From the NCBI GenBank assembly GCA_015143735.1, contig VKHC01000208.1:1-15426 (forward strand): a stretch of DNA of 15,426 bases. The letters are read 5' to 3'. Positions 1-9,055 of the stretch are shown here, in pieces; the stretch's first letter is position 1, and each line of letters opens with the position of its first letter. A program made the translations under genes and the position numbers. Origin of the DNA: Synura sp. LO234KE. Taxonomy: Eukaryota > Sar > Synurophyceae > Synurales > Mallomonadaceae. The notes below the pieces were generated by a model. The model was not told where the DNA came from. It did not search any database and was given only the letters and a program-made list of their open reading frames with translations.

Positions 1-417
1 CTCAGATTGCAAACGCTCTCAATGGTCCTCTCAGTGGGTATTCGGTCAAGTAAGATCAGACTTATAACCCGATCGTCGTCGGAGTCAGAACGTTTCGGAG
101 CGGAGGTGTCTTCCAATTATGCGGTATGGTATAAACAGCTTTGGGTGATATGGGACGCACCATACTCGATCCGATTACTTTCTATCAGGACAATATTTCG
201 ACGATAATAATGGCTATACGTGGGGGTACTTAGCAGCAAACTCAGCGCCATATTGCTCGAGCTACCTATCTCCGCGAGAAAATGCTGGAGCTATACATTT
301 GAAATGGTCATTAAATACCGTCAAAGTCGAGACATGGAAGAAGAACTTCTCACTAAACCAGTCACCAAGACCGTCCTCTTACAAATTAAAGAAAAATATG
401 CATCAAGTGAGGTGCAA
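1..417 (+). pseudogene. Decayed Ty1/Copia retrotransposon RNase H fragment
   Basis: This is the 3' end of a Copia-type Pol polyprotein (RNase H region) and it is no longer translatable as one frame. Matching pieces appear in order but in different frames. A GPLSGYSVK-like stretch lies near 18-53. SSSESERFGAEV followed by AVWYKQLW (the usual SS-EAE motif region) lies near 80-150. DPITFYQDN (the usual DN acidic motif) lies near 168-195, QRHIARATYLRE (the R-H-I-D motif region) near 240-280, and LLTKPVT (the usual AD-LTK motif) near 340-365. An in-frame TAG at 229-231 and several frame changes break it. Order, spacing and motif identity are seen; the family is known from Copia elements. The left part of the element lies outside the window. 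The fragment cannot encode an active protein. Confidence 0.8.
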
Positions 418-450
418 GCAGGCGATTTGATCATGACGTGTAGAGGAGAG

Positions 451-779
451 TGTGTTACGAATTGTACTCAAGCAAACAAAATGCACAATAACTTTAACAA
501 TAATTGGAGAGTCGATACAGCATCAAGAGACTTGAGAAGCTCGTCGTGGTAAAAGGAAGGAGAACTTGAGGTAGCTCTGAGTCACACCGGTGCACGTTGC
601 AGGCAAGATCTATCCCAAATATCACCTGTTCTTTTATGCTTCTTCTATATACTAAAGCGTCCATTAATGCGTCCCTCAATAATGCGTCCCTGAACGATTC
701 GATCTCCTGTGCTTTTCATATCTTGCATGTGCAGTCGCTTGAGATGATTTATGACCTTGATAACCGATTTGAGGCTTCT
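451..779 (+). mobile_element. Probable 3' LTR of the Copia element (left arm of an inverted pair)
   Basis: A purine-rich tract (about 440-450, TAGAGGAGAG) sits directly downstream of the RNase H remnant, as a polypurine tract does. It is followed by TGTGTTACG, a plausible LTR start (451 or 453). From about 502 the sequence has a diverged inverted copy on the other side of a short spacer (about 831-1124). The left copy carries three units of a short GCGTCC-headed repeat at 657-695, where the right copy has two. The right end of the LTR is not sharply defined and no target-site duplication was identified. The call rests on position relative to Pol and on the repeat; the exact termini are inference. 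Confidence 0.6.
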
Positions 780-830
780 AATTAATTTCTGTTAAAGCTT
801 AAAAGCCAAAGACTATATAACTGAAGTGGA

Positions 831-1124
831 ACCTTCAAATTGGTTAAGGTCATAAATCATCTCAAGCGATTTCAGATGCAAAATTAAAACGGAAGGACAG
901 GAGATCGAATCGTTGAGGGACGCATTGAGGGACGCTTTAGAATATAGGAGTAGCATAAACGTACAGATGATATTTATTGTAATAAATTGTTAGATTGAAA
1001 TATAATAATAGTTATCTTACTAACTAGCAAAGTTCACCGGTATGACTCAGAGCCACCTCAAGTTCTCCTTGCTTTACCATGACGTGCTGTACAAGTTTCT
1101 TGATGCTGTATCGACTCTCCCATT
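831..1124 (-). repeat. Inverted copy of the LTR body (right arm of a large foldback)
   Basis: The reverse complement of this stretch closely follows 502-779. Shared landmarks in order are GGAGAGTCGATACAGCATCA, AAGGAGAACTTGAGGT, CTGAGTCA, GCGTCCCT repeats, GATTCGATCTCCTGT and CGCTTGAGATGATTTATGAC. The arms differ by point changes and indels, and only about 50 nt (about 780-830) separates them. The simplest reading is a second LTR inserted or inverted next to the first, tail to tail. It could also be a foldback element derived from the LTR. Transcripts across both arms would form a long hairpin. Confidence 0.75.
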
Positions 1125-1129
1125 TATTT

Positions 1130-1302
1130 ACACAACTGGAGGTGCATTTCGTAGGCTTGGAATGAGAGAACCGCATACTAACTCAAGATGGGTTGAGTTG
1201 GAGCTGAAGAGAATCGACGCCAATAAAGAAATGAACGTAAAGGGTCTGCGAATTGATGATAGGAGGATACCAGATGACGAGAAGCCATCGATAATGCATT
1301 GA
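1130..1302 (+). pseudogene. Orphan coding-like tail, unrecognised, abutting the LTR copy
   Basis: An open frame runs out of the inverted LTR copy and continues to a TGA at 1300-1302. Its non-repeat part is strongly charged and reads like real protein (LELKRIDANKEMNVKG, then IDDRRIPDDEKPSIMH at the end). The only ATG upstream in frame (1042) lies inside the LTR copy. If this was a gene, it is therefore the last exon of something truncated by the insertion. A possible splice acceptor (TTTCGTAG, ending near 1153) is present. No family was recognised. A chance open frame is quite possible at this length. Confidence 0.3.
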
Positions 1303-1669
1303 AGATCGCAAAATATTTATCCTATTACTGCAATTCGCGTCGTTTTATTTATCAATATCTTATCTCGAAAAGTATCGAACCTCTTGCTCAGAATAGCGAA
1401 CTCCGCACTAAGTTCGTTTGCTGCATTTGAAGCTTCTTCACGGTTGCGATAGGCTTACGATCTATTTTTGTCGGTCGAAGTGAATAAATGCTGGCCTGCT
1501 TTAATTTCAATGGACAAATACAATGGAATCAGAAGTTTCTCGACAAAGATCTTTTGTAACTGATTTTTCAGCATTTTGCATATAACTTTTCCTTCTCAGA
1601 CAGGAGTGGGTTGCATCAGCGGACAAAGAAACTTTGCAATTTAATTTTTGTCTGTACCGAGTAAGACTG
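1303..1669. other. Intergenic, no gene seen
   Basis: AT-rich sequence with no convincing open frame, RNA gene or repeat. It may include the 3' untranslated region of the fragment ending at 1302. Confidence 0.5.
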
Positions 1670-1787
1670 TGTTGGAATAAATCCTACGAATTTCCTCGCG
1701 GAGAAGGGGAATTGTTCCTTATTGTTTAATTTCTTGTTTTCCTTTTTCTCTATTCTACGGTGCGGCACCGAGTTCTATACTATTCTA
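1670..1787 (+). mobile_element. Possible short solo LTR (Copia-like start)
   Basis: The stretch begins TGTTGGAATAAATCC, typical of Copia LTR starts. A GGAGAAGGGGAATTGTTCC segment and a T-rich, CTATTCTAC-containing segment follow, in an LTR-like layout. The expected CA end is not present; the best end candidate is near TTCTAAGA. Flanking AAGACTG and AAGAGTG could be a worn target duplication. This is resemblance only. Confidence 0.3.
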
Positions 1788-1852
1788 AGAGTGGAGAGGC
1801 CATGAAACGCATTGAGGGAATTATTATTTATTTTAGCGGTCCATCATATCCC

Positions 1853-1890
1853 ACCATCATGGTAGAGGGCGGATGACAGGCATCCGCCTT
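1853..1890. repeat. Two adjacent small hairpins
   Basis: ACCAT-C-ATGGT at 1853-1863 is a perfect short inverted repeat. It is followed at 1868-1888 by GGCGGATG-ACAGG-CATCCGCC, an 8-bp GC-rich stem with a 5-nt loop. They lie about 470 nt beyond the stop of the minus-strand receptor gene, so a 3'-UTR or termination role is conceivable but unproven. Confidence 0.5.
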
Positions 1891-2360
1891 AGCCGGTACA
1901 ATTTGTAGGTAATTAATTCGCTTATATCTTCCTTAAATAAAATCATACTGATGCTCATAAATTAATTCTATCCTCCTTTCGAACCATCTCGCAGCGCAAT
2001 TCTGCCTATACAACAATTGGAGGGTACGCAGAAACGATAAAAAGATTATAAAAATTCAATAGTCATTATCACACAGCAGGTAACAATAAAAATATTGTAC
2101 TTAACCCTAGAATCAGCGTCTCGAAAGTAATAACTACATAATTAGACAGATGCTCCAACTCTATCAGCTCTTGGGGTGAAAATTCCGATATGCATGTGGT
2201 GCAGTAAGGAGCTAAAGGAATGTGAAATCGATGGAATTATACAGCAATTATTGTCATTTCCAGTTGCCGCGAAACCGGTTGGAGATAAGATCTACTAAGG
2301 TATATTCTTTTCAAGCAGGAGACGCAACCTGCATCCCCTGAAATAGTGTCCTCGTATGGA
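1891..2360. other. Intergenic / probable 3' UTR of the minus-strand receptor gene
   Basis: AT-rich, with no supported gene on either strand. Because the receptor gene ends at 2361 reading leftward, at least the right part is probably its 3' untranslated region. No decisive polyadenylation signal was identified. Confidence 0.4.
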
Positions 2361-5300
2361 TCAATATATATCTTGGAAAACAACGTCTGTTTGAATGATA
2401 TCAGCGACTTGATTAAAGGCCGCCTCGATACTCTTTGGATCTGAGGTGGCACTGACGTAATGTCCCTTCTGCTCACTAACGGCCTCACACAGCTCAATCA
2501 GAACATTTTCCTCCACATCTTCTCCGACACCGATGACTATCAGGCCAACAGACGACTCACGAAGTAATTTCAAAAGAGGACTCTTATCCCCGTTATCTTG
2601 TCCATCGGTCAACGCTACCACCCAATCGTTGCCACCGATAACCCCCAAGGTTTCCACCGAGATAACAATCGCTGCGAAAAGGGCAGTTCCACCGTGCGGT
2701 GCAGTCAGTGCGCTTATCTTCTTTCTCATGCGGTCGCCACCTAAACGTTTCTTGTTCAGCTTCACCGCTTCGACAGCTTTATGATTAAACACAATCAATG
2801 CACAACTATCGTCCTCACGAATATATTTGTCATAAAAGTTCAGTAAACTACTGACTGCCGTACGGATCTTATCTCCAGACATGGAACCGCTGTAGTCCAT
2901 TGCAAACACGACACGCTTTGGTACAAGGGCTCTTTGCGCTCGAGAGTCGTCAATATCAAGATTGAATCGCTTGCAAAGTCGTGTAAGTACTCTGATTTTG
3001 TCAACTTCATTCCCACTTCGACCCCAAATGTTCAATAAAGAGAGTGCCGTTTTCTTTGTGGTACCAACGTGCATGCAGGTGAAGCGACACAGTGCTTGCA
3101 GGTAGTAATATTCGGCCGCGCGAAAATTCGCTGTACTCTCGTAGAAATAACCCATATTACGAAGTGCCATTTGTCGAGCAATCATAACTTCTCGTTTATC
3201 CAATTGAATAGGAGAATCTTGAACCTCATTGAAGAACGCCAATACGTTTTGGAATAGTCTGGCCGCCGTGCCATTCTCGCCTTGCTTCAGCTGTAGTTGC
3301 CCTATGGCAATTTGCTTCGATATATAACCTCGAATGTAACCGTTGCGCAAGTCCTCCTTAGAAGCTTCTTCCAGAACACCGAATGCTTCCGGAAATCTTC
3401 CCCTCTCGATCAACACAAGCGACGAGTTATAAAGCCGGTCACTCAGAATCTTTCTCAAATTTTCGCGTTCACTCTCACTGCTTGATTTCTCGAGAAGAGA
3501 TTTGGCATTTGCAATAGACCTGTCGAAATAATCTGCTGCCCTGGGTAAATTGGAATTAGAGAAGTAGACACTTCCCAGATTATTGAGACATGCACCAGCT
3601 CCCCTTTTATTACCAGTCGATTCAAATACTTCCAGGGCTTGGTCGAAGATGTACTTACACTTCTCTGGATGATCACGAATGCTGTCGGCTGATGTGCTGC
3701 TGAATCGAATCGCGATCAAGAAGCTACTGAAAGTCTCCAGTAGAACAGTCATGTCAGCTGAAGTACCCTGCAAAGCAATATTTGCGCTGAGATCATGTCG
3801 TAATATGGCCTGACAGAGTCGCCTCAGCATCTCGAGCGGATATACAACATTATCGACCACCCTTTTCGAGACATAGATGATAATTAGAAACAACACTGCT
3901 CCAGAGATAGCCAAAGCGATAACCATTTTACCCACAGCGCGATCGATATTCTTCTCTACGTCTTGGGATGTAGATTTAATATCAGACTGCGGAACTGTCG
4001 CAAGGAGAATGTAGTCAATAGTTCCGTAGGACACTTCATGATACTCCAAACGCCAATCTTCTCCTCCTTTGATGTATTGCTTTACATTCGTGTATCCATG
4101 GGCTTGTAAAGGGAACAGTATATCCGCATAAAATCGATTATATTCAGTGACAGAAAAAGCAGATTCCAAGCAGGACACAAGGAAACAATTCTCTTTGAAG
4201 TTGGGATGTACGATCGCTAAGGATGTATTACTCCGACTGACCACGAAGCAATAGCCATGTGTTAATATTTGAATCGCGTTAATAGTGTCGGTCAAAACAC
4301 CCACTTCGAAAAAGTAGGAAACAACGCCGAAAAATGAATTTCGTAACTTGATTGGTGCTACTGCCCCTATCTGCAGCGAGGGGTTTGTAACTGTATAGTA
4401 CGGGTTCATAAAGTAAACTTTCATTGGATCGCCTCCGTTGTATCCAACGTGGTAAAAATTTCTACAACGTGCGTCGTATTTTAAGTAGACTCGTCCGGCA
4501 TCGCTCTGTGAACACACAGATTTCTGGTACTCTTGCGCACAGAATCCGAAAGTCTGGTCAGTGATGATGCACTTCAGTTCACGGCTGTAATTGTGATGAA
4601 AATAGGGCGCGATTCGAGTGAACGAACTGTTCTGCATCGCAAACTGTATATTGGAGAGGACGCTCGTGTTGTATACATAGGAGAGGTACTTTAGATCCAG
4701 TAATGAGGTCAGGTTGGTGATATTCGAGTACTGGTATTTACTGCAGGAATGGTCGCGGGCGCAATCGGAAGATTCCTGATGAAACGACCGTGAGTAAAAT
4801 CAAAGGGAAGTTGAGGCCATTGAACGGCTTACTATTGCAAATACATGAGAGGATATCTTCACTTCAAATCAGATCGGCCTCTACGACAAGGGCGCTCAAT
4901 CTCAGTTATATGCACAAGATGAAATACCAGCGAATATGGCGAGGTGAGAATGTGCTATGATTAATCATTTGGAAGTACATTTATATATCATGGGGAAAAA
5001 ACGAATGTTTGTACATCGGATGCTACGCTCACCTTCATGTAGTAGCCAGAGAACCTATTGGATTTGAAAGGACACCAATAGTTATTGTAAGGATCTACCG
5101 AATAGCTCTGCAAATGACCCCCCTCGCGGTTCCAGTTGGGGAGTGCGAGGTTCCCAGCCATTAACTTAGTGGTGTAGTTGGCGCCCAACATAGTCTGCAC
5201 TGTTAACTTTTGAAAGAATAGTTTAATGACAGTCGACTTGGCCGATGTAATAACCCTGAGATTCTCTATTGTTTGGGCCTGAATATTGTCACTCGTATTT

Positions 5301-7345
5301 TTCATCCAACTTTTCCCAGAGCTCTTGATGTACAACACTGTGAGGAGCAGACAAGCCGCTATGCCAGCAATCAATAGTGCTACTGCCAAATACAGCGGAG
5401 TTTTAAAGCTTAAAACCCAGTGTACAGAATGCTGTTCTTGTGCAGTGGGTGCTTCGTTATGATGGTCGACATCATTTATTATCACAGCTAGATTTTCTGG
5501 TTCTACTTTTGCTGATTTTGCAATGAGTAAACTACGAAATGGATTTGTTGGAATCGCAGGCTGATCGGGGACACTATTAAAACTTTCTGTTAAGATGAAA
5601 CCATTTGAACAAAAGTGATTGATTATATTTGACCAAACTGAAGGAGGTGATGATGCGAGATCAGACTCAGAACAATCGCTCCACGTTCCGGGCCAATAAA
5701 ATGGGTTAGCAGGATACAGCTGTCGACTCAATCTAGCCTCGTTTTCCTCTTTCAACATCGATACAACAGAGGAGAATTCAATGGCTAACAAGCCTAACTC
5801 ATCTTGTTGCGTCTCTCTCAGGCGATCGGCTGCGTTACAGACATCAGCGTAATCTCTGTCCGCTTCTTCTTGACCTTGCAGACGGATGAGTTGCCTTGCC
5901 ACGGCGATGATGCTGTCGATGAGGTGTAACCGTAGCGAAGTAAGCGATACGATCACATACACTGCCAACCCAATCGCGAAGGTCACAATCAGATCATACA
6001 GCAAGATGCTAGAGGCCGAGTGATCCGTTCGATGCTTGAGATCTTGGAGTGAAGCGGAGGCCACGGAGTATTTCACCCAAACTAAAATGACGAAAGCTTT
6101 CTTCTTATTCGGATTACTATAGGAGGAATTATCGAAAAATGGGGTGCACGAGACAAGCCAAACGTCGCCAGCACTATCCGTATATTTAATGACTCGATTT
6201 TGAGTGAGATCGTGGGATGCGAGGTTGGGATCGAAATCGTGAACACTTTTGAAAGATCCTTGGGATCCAGTTGTTTGGTCGTAGACAGCAAAGCCTTGCT
6301 TCCAAACAATAACTTGATTTGATCCATCTGCTTTAATCACGGCTCCAAAGCCTTCATCAGGGTACTGCATGCCGTGAATAATTTCCTCGAAAGCAGTCAA
6401 CAAACTATCCACCATAGATACAATAACTATTTTCGTGTTACCTGCCAAGACAATTTCTTTTTTACTGGAAATCGAGAATATAGGATCTTTGGAAAAAAAG
6501 GACGCAAATGGGCCTTGCACATGTACTGCATCAACAGGTGCCTCTGCGAACCAGTCTCTTTTCCAAAGGTCGAAGTTACTGCTATTCTTTTGTACTCCAG
6601 GATACGATCTATGAATATTCACGTACGCTCCAGTTGAATACTTTATGCTCACAGATATATAAATCATTGAGGATATATTTATTGCTCTGTGGTACATAAT
6701 ATTGGATTCATCGTCGAATATACCAAGAGCGTCCATGACCCGTTTAATGTTGCTGTCGGTGGATACGATACTGTTCCATGCACAGTCATTACGAGCAGCT
6801 TTGGCAGAGCTTGAAAAGAGGTATATAGATGAATGCTCCATTGATCCGTTTGTATTTGATAGTTTGCTGGCTCGAGAGCGTCCTTGTAAAGGACCATAAT
6901 CTCGAGGGCATTTAGGGTATTGGCAACCTGGTATAAAATTATATTCTCTGTAGATATTATCTGATACTAGCATCGGGCTAGGAAGTGTCGCTTGATTTTT
7001 AAGAGAATCTTGTTTTGGATTAAGGATTAAGAAAGCGAAAATAGCACTTGACAAAGCATAGTCGCCGAAAACTTGCAAAGTATCCGCTGTAGCTTCAGAT
7101 AAAATTCTAGACGTTGTTTGAATTCTCTGGACGTTCTCGGAATCAATGCTGTCGGAAGCATGATTATATGCCTCATTTGATGTCGAATACGAAATTTTCA
7201 GGCAGACACATAATGTGCACCCAATAGCAAACAATATGAACAGAACGAAGGCGATCAGTAGCTGCGATCGAATTTTCCTTGTATATATCCAATATCTAAT
7301 CGCTCTACGGGGGAATTTACGAGCCGTTAAATAATTTGAGACCAT
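2361..7345 (-). CDS. Double-dCache transmembrane receptor with TPR and VWA output domains
   Basis: Two exons, 7345-5033 (771 codons) and 4775-2361 (804 codons plus stop), join in phase 0 across a 257-nt intron, giving about 1,575 residues. The ATG at 7345 precedes basic residues and TM1 (29-49). Ectodomain 1 (about 50-445) is dCache-like, with WKRDWFAEA at 261-269. TM2 (447-469) leads to a HAMP-like helical segment with QQDELGLLAIEF (513-524). After a linker come TM3 (650-673) and a second dCache-like ectodomain with YDARCRNFY (871-879) and several NxS/T sequons. TM4 is at about 1055-1074 and a HAMP-like helix follows. TPR-like repeats lie at about 1141-1362 (e.g. ACLNNLGSVYFSNSNLPRAA). A VWA domain (about 1391-1572) has a complete MIDAS: DYSGSMS (D1398, S1400, S1402), T1468 in HGGT and D1495 in LTDG. 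dCache modules usually bind small ligands, so this is probably a plasma-membrane sensor with both N and C termini cytosolic. No kinase or cyclase domain is visible. Ligand and output are unknown. Confidence 0.85.
4776..5032 (-). other. Intron of the receptor gene
   Basis: On the minus strand the donor is ATGAAG|GTGAGC (exon ends at 5033) and the acceptor is CGTTTCATCAG|GAATCT (exon resumes at 4775), both in phase 0. Reading straight through 5032 adds only 14 unrelated residues before a stop. Splicing restores the missing front half of the second ectodomain, including SNITNLT and SYVYNTSVL, upstream of the ATG at 4637. So the two long reading frames are one gene. Confidence 0.85.
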
Positions 7346-7792
7346 GCAATCATCCTGCTCGATTTACCTCATTCAAGGACACGAATGCAAAATCTACTCT
7401 GCCCGCCTTGAGCTACTTATGGCTCTAGTATATTAGAGTCGAATATCTGGATTTGAAAAATCTGTCAGCAGTCGATAGTCCATCCTAATTTATAACTCGG
7501 TTCGTGTAAATAATTTAAAAGTTTTGGAGAGATGAAGATCGGAAATATCGCGGAAAATGTACTCAAATTGAATTAGTAGTGAATCTTGAACGTTCATGTA
7601 TCTTTAAAAGTATTAAAAAAAAATTGACGAATAATCTGAGAAGCCCAGTTCATAATTAATAATAAAATAGAAGGAAAAATATGAAAGTTAGTTAATATGA
7701 TGTAAGTAGTGGTTGGCCACATTTAGGGCGAAAATGTTTATGTGACCCTTTTATGGAAAACCCGTGTCGAAAACCCGTGGTGGCGAGTTCAT
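7346..7792. promoter_or_regulatory. Divergent intergenic region between the receptor and RRM genes
   Basis: About 447 nt separates the start codon of the minus-strand receptor from the ATG of the plus-strand RRM gene, so both promoters must lie here. It is AT-rich, with A runs near 7614-7623. Just before the plus gene are an upstream ATG-TTT-ATG-TGA mini-frame (7734-7745) and a second out-of-frame ATG at 7753. The latter opens a 61-codon frame overlapping the main start. An 11-bp direct repeat GAAAACCCGTG occurs at 7756-7766 and 7769-7779. No defined promoter element could be assigned. Confidence 0.5.
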
Positions 7793-8926
7793 ATGGAATT
7801 ATGCAAAATATATATTCGGGGTATATCCAAAATAACTACGGTCGACGACATCACTCGGCACTTCTCAATATGTGGAACAATCGTAGATGTTATTTTTCCA
7901 CAAAATCCGGTGAAAGGTTACTGCTGGATAGTCTATGAAAATGAAACATCAGCGACCAAAGCCGTGCAGGAGCTTAACCACAGCAAGCTCCATGAGATTT
8001 ATCTTTCTGTTCGCAAGGAGGACAAGAAAAATAATATGTTGCTTAAGTCTATTTCACAGAGAGGTCCTAGAGGTAAATCCTCTAATTATCGTAAGCGCGT
8101 ACAAGTTGAGTCGGACACTGACGTATTCTACTCTTCTGGGGGCATCGTAGCAGGCGGTATCGAATATCCTTTTCCTCAAGGAAAGTACGTTATGAAGCTG
8201 CTTGCACTTTGTCGCTCAAGCAACAAATATAAAATATCGCAGCAGCCACTACTCGACATTCTTTTTGAAAGTAATTACCGGAATAAGACCATGAAAGAAT
8301 TATCAGAAAGCATGGCGATGGTGAATGCTGTTTCCCGACTCTTTGAAATCCTGAACAAAAACTCGTTTCTCATTACGGATTCTTGTAATTGTTCAATTTT
8401 TGTATTAGCTGATGGTGTAGTTCCAATTACAACTACAGCTTTGGCTTTGTTTATGCCTCCGTCCTGGCGGTTCTGGGCAATCGATCCTTTGTTAAATATT
8501 TCGATCGATCAATTCGGACATTATGCTCAACGTATTCGACTCTTTCCTACGAATTCTCAAGACGTAAACTTAGACAGCATCCCTATGGTGGACATGAATA
8601 TAGTCATCGCATGTCACTCCCACGCACCACTACGAGAGTTTTGGAATCGACTACCTGGAGATGTAGATAAAGCGTGCATTTCCATGCCCTGCTGCGGCAA
8701 TAGTCGCGTCGATGATTTCTCGTATATGGATATTCCTCCTGTCTTAACCTACGACGACTATGAAGTCTACAGTCCAAAGCGAACGGTGAAATTATATTAT
8801 ACAGCGTCGAATATCAATGGTATGAACAACAGCACTAGCGATGGTGCGGTATGCCCCGTGGCGGCGGTTACTGGAGAGTGTCTAGAAAGCACGACGTGTA
8901 GTAAATGTGCGAAAGAGGAGGTGTAG
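7793..8926 (+). CDS. RRM protein fused to a Rossmann/methyltransferase-like domain
   Basis: 377 residues from the ATG at 7793. The open frame extends to 7742 only by assuming a GTG start, which is unlikely in a eukaryote. Residues 1-77 form an RNA recognition motif: RNP2-like KIYIRGI (5-11), RNP1-like KGYCWIVY (41-48), then the last strand IYLSVRKED. A basic linker follows (about 84-103). Residues about 128-340 look like a Rossmann-type domain: FVLADGVVPITTTALALF (203-220), FWAIDPLL (227-234), MNIVIACHSHAPLREFW (268-284) and ACISMPCCG (294-302). The His-containing strand followed by a PCC motif recalls the METTL25-like methyltransferase group (Pfam Methyltransf_32). The classic glycine-rich SAM loop is not evident, so catalysis is uncertain. 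The role is probably RNA binding and possibly RNA modification. The C-terminus may be altered by a 78-nt intron (see findings). Confidence 0.75.
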   Translation: MELCKIYIRGISKITTVDDITRHFSICGTIVDVIFPQNPVKGYCWIVYENETSATKAVQELNHSKLHEIYLSVRKEDKKNNMLLKSISQRGPRGKSSNYRKRVQVESDTDVFYSSGGIVAGGIEYPFPQGKYVMKLLALCRSSNKYKISQQPLLDILFESNYRNKTMKELSESMAMVNAVSRLFEILNKNSFLITDSCNCSIFVLADGVVPITTTALALFMPPSWRFWAIDPLLNISIDQFGHYAQRIRLFPTNSQDVNLDSIPMVDMNIVIACHSHAPLREFWNRLPGDVDKACISMPCCGNSRVDDFSYMDIPPVLTYDDYEVYSPKRTVKLYYTASNINGMNNSTSDGAVCPVAAVTGECLESTTCSKCAKEEV

Positions 8927-9055
8927 TTGATGTGGGCACGTTTTCAAGAGGCGACGAGTGGAGAGCACGTCACCACAGAGCTCTATTTTATGACTCCAGG
9001 AGGACGAAGTAGCAATATCCTTATGTATATACAGAGTAAACCCGAGAGTAGTTAA
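8927..9055 (+). other. In-frame open extension downstream of the RRM gene's TAG
   Basis: Directly after the TAG at 8924-8926 the same frame stays open for 42 codons to a TAA at 9053-9055, with protein-like content (MWARFQEATSGEHVTTELYF). A GT donor (GCG|GTATGC at 8849) and an AG acceptor (GGAGGTGTAG, ending 8926) flank a 78-nt in-phase segment containing the stop. Splicing it out would replace the last 25 residues with 42 others. The open frame and splice-like ends are seen; that splicing happens is inference. Confidence 0.45.

Noticed and set aside
2237-2497. Minus-strand 86-codon open frame
   Set aside because: It overlaps the VWA coding sequence in another frame and has no protein-like features.
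4637-4637. ATG at 4637 as the start of a separate minus-strand VWA gene
   Set aside because: The frame is open and protein-like upstream of it to a good splice acceptor at 4775/4776, and a matching GTGAGC donor lies at 5032. The second ectodomain would lose its front half if it started here.
7742-7792. Extending the RRM protein to a GTG at 7742
   Set aside because: The organism is eukaryotic by its introns, so a GTG start is unlikely. The RRM begins right after the ATG at 7793.
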